Source: Maylandia zebra (taxonomy: Eukaryota; Chordata; Actinopteri; Cichliformes; Cichlidae). Taken from it: a stretch of DNA of 64,000 bases. Of the stretch, positions 49,826-60,181 are shown piece after piece. The notes beneath the pieces were generated by a model, which was given only the letters and a program-made list of their open reading frames with translations, did no database searches and was not told the DNA's origin. The position numbers and the translations under genes were made by a program. The stretch is from positions 34,457,623 to 34,521,622 of the forward strand of contig NC_135172.1 in NCBI RefSeq assembly GCF_041146795.1, given 5' to 3'. Each line of letters opens with the position of its first letter. Position 1 is the first letter of the stretch.

Positions 49826-51423
49826 TTATACAGGCACGTTTGCTTTAGCCTTGCATTTTATGCCTTTCCAAATGAAAATGGCAGATAAACCGCATAAGAT
49901 TCCCAGGACAAGTGCAGGGGCGCCTAGAGCCAGGGCCACTGTGGTGTTAGCTCCCACTGCAATGACCACCCCAGCAAACACCAAGACAACAGCAGAAGCT
50001 GCGGCCACGCGTATATTCTTTCTTTTAACCTTTTTCTTCCTGATTTTCTTTTCCTCCTGCTTCTGTCTCTCTGCATCCCATATTTTCCTTTCCTCCTCTT
50101 TCTTCTGTTCCTCCTCTTGCTTCCTCCGCTCCTCCTCCTCTCTCAGCTTCCTCTGGGCTTTCTCATACATTTCATTCGTGTAGTGCTTACCGCCGTTATC
50201 CTGTACCATTTCCTTGATCATGTTGATCAGCTCTTTTACCTGTATGCGGTCATCCACGTCAGTGTTGTTGAAAGCATGATATCTGCGTCCAAATGTGATC
50301 GAGAGTCTCCGCAGCTCCTTGCACTCCTTCAGAGCATTGTCAGCTTTAGCTTGATCTTTACACGTAAACAGCATGATTGTGTACATGGAAGCATCGTCTC
50401 CAAAGTTATCTTGGATCCACTTAACAGCATTTCTTTCCTCTTCCGTGAACCTTACTCCAAGCCGGATTACCAGTAGGAAAGCATGAGGGCCAGGAACTGA
50501 CATTTTGACACACTCCTCTATTCTGACTTTTAATTCTTCCTCTGAGATGCCTGTATCAAACAGACCCGGAGTGTCAATAACCTGCACCAAGGTCCCATCC
50601 ACTTCCCCATTCTGCATCTCACAGTGTTTGGTCACAGACACAGGGCTGGGATCCTCTTTGAAGGCAATTCTTCCAAGGATAGTGTTTCCTGTTGCACTCT
50701 TCCCTGATCCAGTCTTTCCCACTAAGACTATCCTCAAACCTCCAGACAAATCCAGACCTGTGGTAGAAACAACAGACACAGAATTACTGGCATTTACAAT
50801 AAAAAACGAATCCTTTCTTTTCTGCCTTGTTAGTCTTAAGTTAGTGTGGGGTTTTTTTTGTTGTTGTTGTTTTTTAATTTAATCTCTGGACTGTCTGGAA
50901 AAAAAAAGCCTTTAGCATATTTTCCTTGAAATATACTATTCATTCATTTGTTGTTGTTTTAAAAAAATAATAATAGTAAATAAAACAACATTTATATATT
51001 GTTGTTAGTTACTGTTCTTACTGTCTTGGAGCTCCTGTGATCTTTGACCAAATAATTTCCCCTGGGATTAGTAAAGTATTCTGATTCTGATACAAAATTA
51101 CTGAAATTAGAGTAGAACAGCTACTAGTAGATTCGAGTGACTAGAGAGAAAATGAAGGAGCATACCATCAAAGTTTTTCAGACCACACCCATCAGACCGA
51201 GGTAGAGTTTTCTGCTTCTTTTCTCTGAGTTGTATTTCTGTCACAAGTTACACCATTGAGAGAAAAAAAGGTAAGATTAGTCACTGACATCTTTAAGAAG
51301 GTCTGTATCTTTTTGACTTTGCCTCTTTTGCCCTTTTCAGTGTATCAATATCACATCCTAGAGTAATTAAATAATTAGTGCATTTTTAAACTAGTTCAGA
51401 GAGATGATCTTACCTTCAGCCAT
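49826..51423 (-). CDS. GIMAP-family GTPase with C-terminal membrane anchor, gene 2
   Basis: Three coding exons: 51414-51423, 51166-51237 and 49826-50757, all with GT-AG ends, joining in phase to 337 residues (MAEEIQLREKKQKTLPRSDG...). A start inside intron 2 (MSVVSTTG) is possible in the genomic frame but sits upstream of a clear acceptor (CTACCACAG), so the spliced start is preferred. The P-loop GKTGSGKS is at 41-48, followed by [11 protein letters not shown] and [14 protein letters not shown]. After the GTPase domain comes a charged coiled-coil stretch rich in E, K and R. About 45 hydrophobic residues then follow (roughly 277-324), likely one or two membrane segments as in anchored GIMAPs, and a short basic tail. 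The GTPase should face the cytosol, unlike that predicted for genes A and B. Confidence 0.92.
51010..51092 (+). repeat. Probable retrotransposon 3' tail
   Basis: 'aatttcccctgggattagta' followed by AAAGTATTCTGATTCTGAT resembles the 3' end and tail of common fish non-LTR elements. It lies in intron 2 of GIMAP gene 2. The family is not assigned. Confidence 0.35.
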
Positions 51424-51969
51424 TACTTCAGATCTTGCTTTATATGTCCCAGGTGGCCAAGTCAGTTTTTTCAGACCTGAGTTCTGAACTTAGACAAGAC
51501 AAACGTAGACTGTGTCTCGACACATTTCACATTAACTTTGTGGGAAACTTCTGGAAGCCTAGGCACTGGGGGCTTCCCATTTCCTTGTATTGTCTTCAGT
51601 TTGAAATGTGAAAACTGTCTGTGTAGGCTGTCCGCAGCCCTCTAAATATCGTTAACAGGTTTGTGTTTGGACATTGCTGAGAAGTTTTCATAGCAAACCA
51701 ACAAAAATATTAAGGTTTCTCATTTAATCGCATAAGAATATTTTATTATTTATATAAAATGTATATATTTTACAATAACTCTATAATGACTTTGCTCTCT
51801 TTTTAAAGGAGCATGAGGGGGTCAAGAATATCTCTCAAGTTCATCTTATTCTTTTTAAAAAAAAATGTAAAGAAATTTAAAATAAAAGAAAAGGATCTGT
51901 CTGAGCCTAGAGTTGTAGGTCAGTACAGATGAAAAGGGTTTTACTTTGGTAGATGTTTGGTATTTGAAG
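51424..51969. other. Upstream region of GIMAP gene 2
   Basis: A TATAAAG at about 51444-51450 (minus strand) lies some 20 bp before the ATG and may be part of the promoter or the 5' UTR. No coding region seen. Confidence 0.35.
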
Positions 51970-52262
51970 TAATAATAATGACAGATTGCATTTATATAGC
52001 GCTTTTCGAGACCCTCAAAGCACTTTACAATTCCACTATTCATTCACACACTGGTGGAGGCAAGCTAAAGTTGTAGCCACAGCTACCTGGGGTAGACTGA
52101 CAGAAGCGAGGCTGCCATATCGCGCCATCGGCCCCTCTGGCCATCACCAGTAGGTGAAGTGTCTTGCCCAAGGACACAACGACCGAGACTGTGTGAGCCA
52201 GGGCTCGAACCGGCAACCTTCCGATTACAAGATGAACTGCCAACTCTTGAGCCACGATCACC
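51970..52262 (-). mobile_element. tRNA-derived SINE with complete head
   Basis: On the minus strand it begins GATCGTGGCTCAAGAGTTGG, containing an A-box-like TGGCTCAAGAGTTGG. A B-box-like GGTTCGAGCCC follows, so the head is an internal polymerase III promoter from a tRNA. The body includes 'gtgtccttgggcaagacact' and 'caccagtgtgtgaatgaata'. The tail is 'aaaagcgctatataaatgca' ending in ATT units, like the L2-type LINE tails nearby. It shares its body with the AFC-like SINE at 36596. Confidence 0.85.
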
Positions 52263-52494
52263 CATGAGCAAAGTCTCTTGTTTGTTTCCCATTTTAATTG
52301 ACAAAAAAAGCGAAACTATAAACAAACAGTCAATAGGTAAATAAGAATGGAAAACAAGTGTATTCAAAAATTCCTTTCATGCGGATGGATGGAATGCACA
52401 AACATTTTAAAAGTACATGTTATTGAAAGTTATTATTTGCCACATTCTTAGCCATTATTTTCACTTTTTTCCATCATAGAACTCATACCTAAGG

Positions 52495-52640
52495 AAAAAG
52501 GTCCATTGTGCCATTTAATTGAATGTGTCCAAGTGCTCCAACTAATGTCACCAGAACATATGAGGGGCAACATGCTTCTACACCAAAAGGTCCCTGGCAA
52601 GTCTTCGCTCTTCCTCCACTGTTATCCTCTTTACTCCAAC
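52495..52640 (-). pseudogene. Relic of a GIMAP C-terminal region
   Basis: The minus strand encodes GALGHIQLNGTMDLFP before a stop, matching the end of gene B ([16 protein letters not shown]) in both peptide and DNA; the DNA similarity extends back about 140 bp (compare 57034-57150). The GTPase domain that should precede it is not present, and the sequence upstream is unrelated. This is the remains of another GIMAP copy whose main part was lost. Confidence 0.7.
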
Positions 52641-52735
52641 TCCAACTCCCAACCACCAATGTTTGTTTCACACAGCAAAAATCTACAGTAAAGCTAAAGA
52701 CATTTTGTATCATTATGTTTCAGATTTAATGTAAG

Positions 52736-52851
52736 ATCCATCCATCCATTCGCTTCCGCTTATCCTTTTCAGGGTCGCGGGGGGCGCTGGAGCCTATCCC
52801 AGCTGTCACAGGGCGAAAGGCGGGGTACAACCTGGACAGGTCGCCAGTCAT
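52736..52851. repeat. Dispersed teleost repeat, well-preserved fragment
   Basis: 'atccatccatccattcgctt', 'gggcgctggagcctatccca', 'gctgtcacagggcgaaaggc' and 'acctggacaggtcgccagtc' in order. The same family as the copies at 7240, 13319, 20135 and 34728, and the least diverged here. Confidence 0.75.
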
Positions 52852-53091
52852 AATATACAATAATATTATTTAATATCTATTCCTATTTCAAAATATACAA
52901 ATAAAAGCTTATTTTTTCATTTTCTTTTGCAGGCCAGTAAAAATGTAGATGGGGCACTAAAACTCTGAAACATCAACCTCAGACTGCTGGGTTAGACTCT
53001 GGTTTAATATTATCTTAATTAACATTAACACCATCAGAATGTTATTAAATGTGCAACGACCACGAGGTCCTTTCCAGGATTACAAAAACAC

Positions 53092-53115
53092 ATTCATTCA
53101 TTCATTCATTCATTC
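53092..53115. repeat. (ATTC)n microsatellite
   Basis: About six ATTC units, perfect. Confidence 0.9.
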
Positions 53116-53479
53116 TCAAGCACAATTAAACACTCAGATTAAGCACACACAAGATAGATAGACAGATGCAAATATAACTGAAATAACAAGAGAAAAGAAA
53201 CTTAAAAACATCAAGTTTTCATTAATATCTGTATGTACACAATGTTTATGCTCGAAAAGGAGTAACGGGAAGAACAATTACATTCTCTTCCACTAGAGGG
53301 CAGTACAACTTCTTGCTCCAATTAAATGGGATGCAACTTCCCATAAAACTGAAGAAGACAAAGAAATTACATGCTGCAAGTGAGACAACGCAGAACGCAG
53401 TATAGATGAATATTTGAAGGAGAAAAAAAAGTAGTCAATCTGACCTGGGTCCTGGAGAAAATTCCAAATCAGATAAAGG

Positions 53480-53690
53480 TCCTAGCATGAGTAGTGGTCA
53501 GAAGAAAGCAAAAAAAAAGAAAAAAAAAAAAGAAAAAAAAAAAAGGTATATTGGGGACAAATCAAGCCAATTTCACTATGCCTGGTGTGCAGAGAAAAAT
53601 TACATATTTGTTTGGTGGTGTGCCATGTGATTTTTCTAATGTGAAATATGTGCAGTGGCTCCAAATGGTTGGGAAACACTGTCTTAGAAT
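53480..53690. mobile_element. Non-autonomous hAT-like element
   Basis: The right end CCAAATGGTTGGGAAACACTG, with 'ggtgtgccatgtgatttttc' before it, is the terminal part of a widespread short hAT family. A/G-rich simple sequence (53508-53544) lies inside. The left end is not clear. Confidence 0.5.
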
Positions 53691-53994
53691 ATACACCAGG
53701 AAAATGTGGTTTTGAATTTGCACTATATACATAAATTTGAACTGAACTAAATGAGGATGGTTCTACTGTGGTACATTGTTACGGTGCGATGAATTTAAAA
53801 TATTAATATATCTACAAATCTGTTTCACAGTTGTTTCACATATTCTTAAATTGTGATTTGACAAAAAATACTCTATTAAAAAAACAGTCACATTAGATTA
53901 GAAATAAATGCAACATAAAGTAAATATAAAGTGAATTCAAACGTAATTTAAAACCACCTAATTCCAAATGACATTTGATTTGATGCCCAGTGTG
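53691..53994. other. Region downstream of GIMAP gene A
   Basis: AT-rich; likely the 3' UTR of gene A. A short LINE-tail-like 'tttgaactgaact' lies near 53737. Confidence 0.35.
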
Positions 53995-55452
53995 TTAGCC
54001 ATTATATATTGGCCTTTTTGTTTTGTAAAGGTGTAAGGCCCAAGTAAGCATACTTATTATGCAATTAAAGCCAAGTCCTGAAGCTACTGCCACGAGAAAA
54101 GGTGAGGTATAAAACAGCCCTGCACCCAAAAGTGCTGCAGATGTATATAATATCATTTTACACCACTCTTTTAATTTGATCCTCTCCTCTTCTTCCCTTT
54201 TTCTTTGCTTTTCCTCCCTCCTCCTCGTTTCCCTTTCTTCTTCAAGTCTCTTCTGGGCTGTCTCATACATATCATTGGTGTAGTGACTTCCTCCATTCAA
54301 TTCCACCATTTGCTCTATTTTATCTAGAAGATTTTTGACCTGTTTTCTGCTTTCTTTCTGATTATTGATGAGTGAATGGTACCTTCCTCCACACTTGTTT
54401 ATCAGTGTTCTAAGATGTATGCTTTTTTTATAATAGTCTTCCACTGATTTATCCTGCAGCAGGTCACCATGTGTAAACAGAACTATGATGTATAGGGAAG
54501 CTTCGGAACCAAAGTTTTCTTCAATCCACGTGACAGCATCCTGTTCCTCTTGTGTGAACCTTGACTTCAGGCTGATGACTAAAAGGAAAGCATGCGGTCC
54601 AGGAACTGACTGTTCAATGCACTCCTCAATTTTTGCTTTCACTTCATCTTGTGTTTTGGTTGTGCCAAACAGTCCTGGAGTGTCAATCACAACAATTTTT
54701 CTTCCACTTTTGTCTACCTCTTTTCTGAGACAGCCATCAGTAACAGACTCAGGTGAAATGTCCTCTTTGAAAGCGTTTGTATCGCCCAGAATGGTGTTTC
54801 CAGACGCACTCTTTCCTGACCCTGTTTTACCAACCAGGATGAGTCTCAGTTCTTCATGATATGCAGAGTCTGTGGAAAATTAATGATAACATTTGAATTA
54901 TGTGAAGGAGTGTGCATGAGTGACACAACTTTTGACAGTGATTCTGTGCTTGCAGTTTTTAGGTTCTAGTAACCTCTTAATGTTACTGTAGAAGTTAATA
55001 ACTGCACAAATAAGTGGCTGAAGGCACTTCACTGTATAGTCTTGAGACTTGCCATTAAAGTGAGTTTGACTGTTTACCTTAAGAAACAACATTCAACTTT
55101 ATTTGTTTTATATACATAAATATATGTTTTCAAATACAGAAACATTAAACTGACTCCAGAAAACAGATTTTATAGATGAACAAGGCAAAGTACGAAACTA
55201 GGCTATTTGCTAATAACGTGTTAAATAAAATATATGTTTATAACATGTTATAAACAAATTTTCTGCAAATGAAGTCATTTATACAGCAACATATGTGAAC
55301 ACTTGTTATCTTTATGTATTCATGACTAACCGGCTATACAAGTTCTTATTCTACTTACCTTTGTGTTGATTTTGCCAGTGAGCAGTTTGTCCACATAACG
55401 TGAGTAACACCAGCAGGATGGATCCTTGGATCCAAGGTTTTGATGCCAACAT
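53995..55452 (-). CDS. GIMAP-family GTPase with N-terminal signal peptide, gene A
   Basis: Two coding exons, 55359-55452 and 53995-54869, with consensus GT-AG ends, join in phase to 322 residues. Exon 1 encodes [20 protein letters not shown] and then [11 protein letters not shown]: a basic residue, a hydrophobic core and a small-residue cleavage region, i.e. a signal-peptide-like leader. Exon 2 has no ATG before its GTPase motifs, so this start is needed. P-loop GKTGSGKS lies at 45-52, then [11 protein letters not shown] and [14 protein letters not shown]. An E/R/K-rich coiled coil and a hydrophobic C-terminal anchor ([16 protein letters not shown]...) follow. The leader predicts entry into the ER or a signal anchor, odd for a family acting in the cytosol. 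Close tandem copy of gene B, but with a different C-terminal tail. Confidence 0.9.
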
Positions 55453-56560
55453 TTCAGTAAATGCTCAAAAACTTTACCAAGAAAAGAAAAAAAGGAAAAA
55501 CGTTAAAGGAAAGTCTTTCAAACCAGATAGCAAGTAAAAGTTTATGAACATACACTGGCGTACAATATGATCCACAGGCATAAACTGAGATTTAGAAATG
55601 TGTACAGTCATTTGTGTGTAACTTCTGAGGACTCACAAATGCGTGCACCCATCCACATACACAAATATGAAGCAATTTGACAATACGTAAAATTATTCAA
55701 CAAATGCTTCCCTCCGAACCTAAATTAATAGTGACTATTTACGCAAAATTTATTAAGGTGAGCTTCACGGATCGGATAAATGTTTGAAAAAAACAAGTAA
55801 CGCCTGCTTCGCTCACTTACAGAACTTTAAATGCGCGTGCACCAATCGCCCAATGTACAAAGCTGGCAGTCTGAACTGTTGTTCAATTGATATTCTACTA
55901 ATACTATAACTGCTATCAGTTGACAAAACATTAAACACCTTGTTCCAGATTGCGCACAGGGCACACAAGCTAATTAACTAAGTAGAGCTAAGTGATCCGG
56001 GCTAAATGCTACGCCAAGGTAAACGGTGTTACCACTAAAGACGACGTACATCTATTTCTAAGAGCTGTGCAACACAGCCAGGAGCCTTACGAACATAACA
56101 CCAGGCACTTTTAACTCACTAATGGTGTAGAGACGTTATAAAACAAGTGTTTCGGCAGGTTGCCACATACCTCTGTTAATTTGCACCACGTTTGCAAAAG
56201 TTCCTAACGAGTTCTGTCCGCACTTCACAAAAAAGCCTCCAGCTTGTTTGGCGCTGTGAAGCTTTTAATATGAAGCAGAAGCAGCAGCAGGAAGGTGATA
56301 GGTTTGTATCAGCGGTAGCTTCACCAGTTTTGAATCAACTGTTGAATTCCGTTGCAGTGCAGGAATCGTTCATCTATCAAAATATTTAAATGTTTTATTT
56401 TGAAAGTACCCGTCCAAGTGCTTCCTCTGGTGTGCAGTGAGCTGTTAGGTCAGCAGCTTCTTTCACGACACACATTAATTTCACTGAAGAACACTACTTA
56501 AACCAATGAGGAATGACTGACTGAGGCTAAGTATGAAAATGAAAATCAGCCATTATAATT
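55453..56560 (-). promoter_or_regulatory. 5' region of GIMAP gene A
   Basis: The sequence at about 56400-56560 matches the upstream regions of units B (58440-58600) and C (59560-59720). Shared words include 'caagtgcttcctctg'/'caaggactttctc'/'caagtactttctc', which look like a 5' UTR exon ending before a GTA donor, and a CCAATG box. A GAAAATGAAA (GAAANNGAAA, IRF-type core) lies at 56535-56544, only in this unit. The region between is the intron before exon 1. Confidence 0.45.
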
Positions 56561-57033
56561 TAAACATTTATTTTATTGTTGCAAAATTATACACTGAGAA
56601 ACCTTTGAATAAACAAACCCCTGCCCCTAACAGAGAAAGCATGCACATTTTCATTTTATTTTAAAATTAACAAAGTAGTAGTTCAAATAGTGATTACTGA
56701 AAACTATTTCTAAACTCACTCCTGGATCTTTTTTTTTTTTTTAATTTTCTTCCAAGTTCCTCTGTCTATATGACAGAAGATGATAGAAGTTGAGTCATAC
56801 TAAGGATCATACAAATGACTCAGTAGAGTAAAATAAATATGCTATATGAACACACTACAAAGTATTTCTTTATTAAGTAGTCAGTTTTATGTAACAAAAA
56901 ACCCTGTCAAGTGATTGGTCAGAAATCGCACCACAGTATTATATAATAAAAAGTACAACCATCACTGGATGCATGACTTATTTTTTTCTTTGCTGGAGGA
57001 GTGGTGTAGGTTTAGTGGTCCTATCTCCCACAC
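56561..57033. repeat. 3' flank of unit B, homologous to 58975-59150
   Basis: The segment 56560-56735 matches 58975-59150 ('attatacactgagaaacc' against 'attatacacagagaaact', and 'gtgattactgaaaact' in both). This marks the junctions of the tandem GIMAP duplication. AATAAA on the minus strand at 56869-56874 is a candidate polyadenylation signal for gene B. Confidence 0.6.
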
Positions 57034-58234
57034 TTAAGTAAACATTCCCATTGTGCAATTTAACTGAGAATATCCAAGTGCTCCCCCTATTCCCATGAGA
57101 ACAGATGATGAAAAGTATGCTCCTGCACCAAATAATCCCAGGGAAGTGAGACCAAGAAATTTACACCACTCTTTTAATTTGATCCTCTCCTCTTCTTCCC
57201 TTTTTCTTTGCTCTTCCTCCCTCCTCCTCTTTTCCCTTTCTTCTTCAAGTCTCTTCTGGGCTGCCTCATACATCTCATTGGTGTAGTGACTTCCTCCATT
57301 CAATTCCACCATTTCCTCTATTTTATCTAGAAGATTTTTGACCTGTTTTCTGCTTTCTTTCTGATTATTGATGAGTGAATGGTACCTTCCTCCACACTTG
57401 TTTATCAGTGTTCTAAGATGTATGCTTTCTTTATAATAGTCTTCCACTGATTTATCCTGCAGCAGGTCACCATGTGTAAACAGAACTATGGTGTATAGGG
57501 AAGCTTCGGAACCAAAGTTTTCTTGAATCCACGTGACAGCATCCTGTTCCTCTTGTGTGAACCTTGACTTCAGGCTGATGACTAAAAGGAAAGCATGGGG
57601 TCCAGGAACTGACTGTTCAATGCACTCCTCAATTTTTACTTTCACTTCATCTTGTGTTTTGTTTGTGTCAAACAGCCCTGGAGTGTCAATCACAACAATT
57701 TTTCTTCCACCTTTTTCTACCTCTTTTCTGAGACAGCCATCAGTAACAGACTCAGGTGAAATGCCCTCTTTGAAAGCGTTTGTATCCCCCAGAATGGTGT
57801 TTCCAGATGCACTCTTTCCTGATCCTGTTTTACCGACAAGGATGATTCTCAGTTCTTCATGATTTGCAGAGCCTGTGGAAAATTAATGATAACATTTGAA
57901 TTATTTGAAGGAGTGTGCATGACTAACATGACTTTTTAAAACCTTGGATGAACAAGGCAAAGTCCGACACTAGGTTATTCATTCACATGTGTTCACTAAA
58001 AATATATTTAAATAAACACAATGAAATATATTAGAAACAAATCTTCTTTAAATTAAGTCATTTATACTACAACATAGGTGAACACTTGTTATGTTTATGT
58101 ATTAATGCAAACCGGCTGTACAAGTTCTTATTCAGCTTACCTCTGTATTGATTTTGGCAGTTAGCAGTTTGTCCGCATAATGTCAGTAACACAACCAGGA
58201 TGCATCCTTGGATCCAAGCTTTTGCTGCCAACAT
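57034..58234 (-). CDS. GIMAP-family GTPase with N-terminal signal peptide, gene B
   Basis: Coding exons 58141-58234 and 57034-57872 join in phase to 310 residues. Exon 1 gives [20 protein letters not shown] and then [11 protein letters not shown], again a signal-peptide-like leader, parallel to gene A with several replacements that keep its character. The GTPase exon starts [13 protein letters not shown], with P-loop GKTGSGKS at 45-52, then [11 protein letters not shown] and [14 protein letters not shown], and ends its charged helix with RIKLKEWCK. Up to this point it is nearly identical to gene A. The C-terminal tail is unrelated in sequence ([20 protein letters not shown], ending TMGMFT), hydrophobic, and resembles the relic at 52495-52640. 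An intact frame with conserved splice sites supports a functional gene. Confidence 0.9.
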
Positions 58235-58620
58235 TTTAGTAAACTAGCAAAAAACTTTACATAGAAACAAAAAAAGGAAAAGCATTAAAGGAAAGTCTTT
58301 CTAATCAGATCGCAAGTAAATATTGAACTACACTGAAAATATATGTTGAATAAATCATGCCCCAAGTTGGGGGCATGTAGACTTTTTATAGAAACTCTAT
58401 CAATAAAATCCGTCTTCTATTGAAAGATTTAAAGGTTCTATTTTGAACGTACCTGTGCAAGGACTTTCTCTTGTGTACAGTAAACAGCTGGGTCACTAGA
58501 ATCTTTCAAAGCAGACAGGACACGCCCACTTTGCATTTCCAAGGAAAACAATACTTAAACCAATGCGGAATGGTCGGCTGAACAGCACCAGCCAGTGATG
58601 ACAAGAGGAATAGCATCATG
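58235..58620 (-). promoter_or_regulatory. 5' region of GIMAP gene B
   Basis: Contains the candidate 5' UTR exon end at 58452-58475 (minus strand GAAAGTCCTTGCACAG, then GTACG) and a CCAATG box at 58559-58564, both shared with units A and C. No exact GAAANNGAAA core was found here. Confidence 0.4.
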
Positions 58621-58974
58621 TTCAAGTGAAAGCAGACCTACAGTGTTACGGTAGGTCTGCTTTCTCCAGAAAATGAATGCATTGAAACAAAAATAGTTTT
58701 GCATATGAAATGAAAAAAATATACAGTCATTTAAAGAAAAACATACGTTGACCTCTATAACTTGATTAATACAGATGTGAAGAGCAGGTTTGTGGGTAAT
58801 TATATATATTTTTTTCACAAATACCCTTTTATAACCTAGTTTGTCTCACATAATTGATAGTGACTATAGAACACCAACAAAATAGGCAAGCATTCAGTAG
58901 GTAAGTAAATATATAAATTATATTAGAACAAAAAGTCATTAGAAGTAAAATGAATAACAGCCTTTTTTATTAGA

Positions 58975-59720
58975 ACAATGATTTTATTTTTTGCACAATT
59001 ATACACAGAGAAACTGTTGAATCAAATAAACCCCTGCACCAACAGAGAAAACACCCGCATTTTTATTTTATTTGAATATTAACACACTAGTAATTCAAGT
59101 AGTGATTACTGAAAACTTTTTCTTAATTTATTCTTAGGTCTTTTTTGAATGTTTAAACTTGTTTCAACCTTAAGAAACAACGCTCAACTTTTTTTTTTTG
59201 AAAACTAGGTCACATTAAAATCCAACACCAGTTCCTTGAATTCAGTGAAGTCATGCTACAAACATGGTTCTATAACTACAGGAAAAAAGTTTAAAATTAC
59301 ATACAAGTATGATTTCAAATTCAGAACCATTAGCCTGACTCGGCTGTCGGAATCTGTCGGAAAACAGATTTGCTGGATGAACGAGGAAAAGTACAACACT
59401 AAGCTATTTTTAATGTCTTTTCATGTTCAAGTATTCATGACAAACCAGTTGCACAAGTTTCTGTGCCACTTACCTTTGTATTTATTTTGACAGTGAGCAG
59501 TGTGTCCACAGAGTGTAAGTAGGACAAGTAAAATACATTTTCTGGTAAAATATTTAACCTGTGCAAGTACTTTCTCGGCCATGCAATAAGTTGTTAGGTC
59601 AACAGATTCTTTTCTAAAAGGCAGAACACATCCACTGGTACACTGAAAACAATAACCAATGAGAAATCACCAGCTGAGCAGCCTAAGTAATGAAGAAGCC
59701 AGCCAGTGATGAGAATAATA
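58975..59720 (-). pseudogene. Third tandem GIMAP unit (C): promoter and first exon kept, GTPase exon lost
   Basis: From right to left it has the shared upstream region with a CCAATG box (59656-59661), then a first exon, intron sequence similar to that of unit A (59165-59465), then directly the 3' flank homologous to 56560-56735. The GTPase exon is absent. In the first exon the 5' UTR part and the leader part are fused without the intron seen in A and B. This creates an open stretch 59474-59582: [20 protein letters not shown], then [16 protein letters not shown], ending in the same phase and with an intact GTAAG donor. It may be a dead relic, or it may splice to the GTPase exon of gene B as an alternative first exon. 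Confidence 0.75.
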
Positions 59721-60181
59721 ATAATGTTTAAGTGAACACTGTTTTAGTGTGTTTGTATGTGTGATTTATCCAGAAAACATCAGAAATTCATTAAAACAAA
59801 ATCATTTTGCTTATTAAATTTAATAAAACAATAATTTAAAGAAAAAATAGGTTGACCTTTTTTACCCTGACTTCTATGGATGTGACAAGCTGGTTGGTGA
59901 GTATCTACAAGTTGCTTTTAAACATAACAGCTGGTCTTATTTTCTTTCTGCAGGATTTACAAAAAGATAATAGGGAAATAACAACTTTTAGACACAATAA
60001 TTCATAATATATAAATATATATATAATATAATATAATGTACAAGAAAATCTAAGAAAGCAAAACACTCTTTGCCAGAAATCCCTGGGCTCTTCTTCTTTT
60101 CCAAGGTGGCCAACCGGGAAAGTGGAATGTGGGAGGACAGAACTTTGCCCATGCAGATCAGATGCACCTGTGTCTCCCTCA
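59721..60181. other. Spacer between GIMAP unit C and the Gypsy fossil
   Basis: AT-rich with a TATA/ATAT simple stretch at 60008-60040. No gene recognised. Confidence 0.45.

Noticed and set aside
49776-50183. 135-codon plus-strand frame
   Set aside because: Antisense shadow of the charged helix and membrane tail of GIMAP gene 2; similar shadows exist opposite genes A and B.
50758-50779. Start MSVVSTTG for GIMAP gene 2
   Set aside because: The residues are read from intron 2 across the acceptor CTACCACAG. Exons at 51166-51237 and 51414-51423 give a continuous in-phase N-terminus.
52200-52262. tRNA-like A and B boxes
   Set aside because: They head a SINE body with its own tail; no cloverleaf gene is supported.
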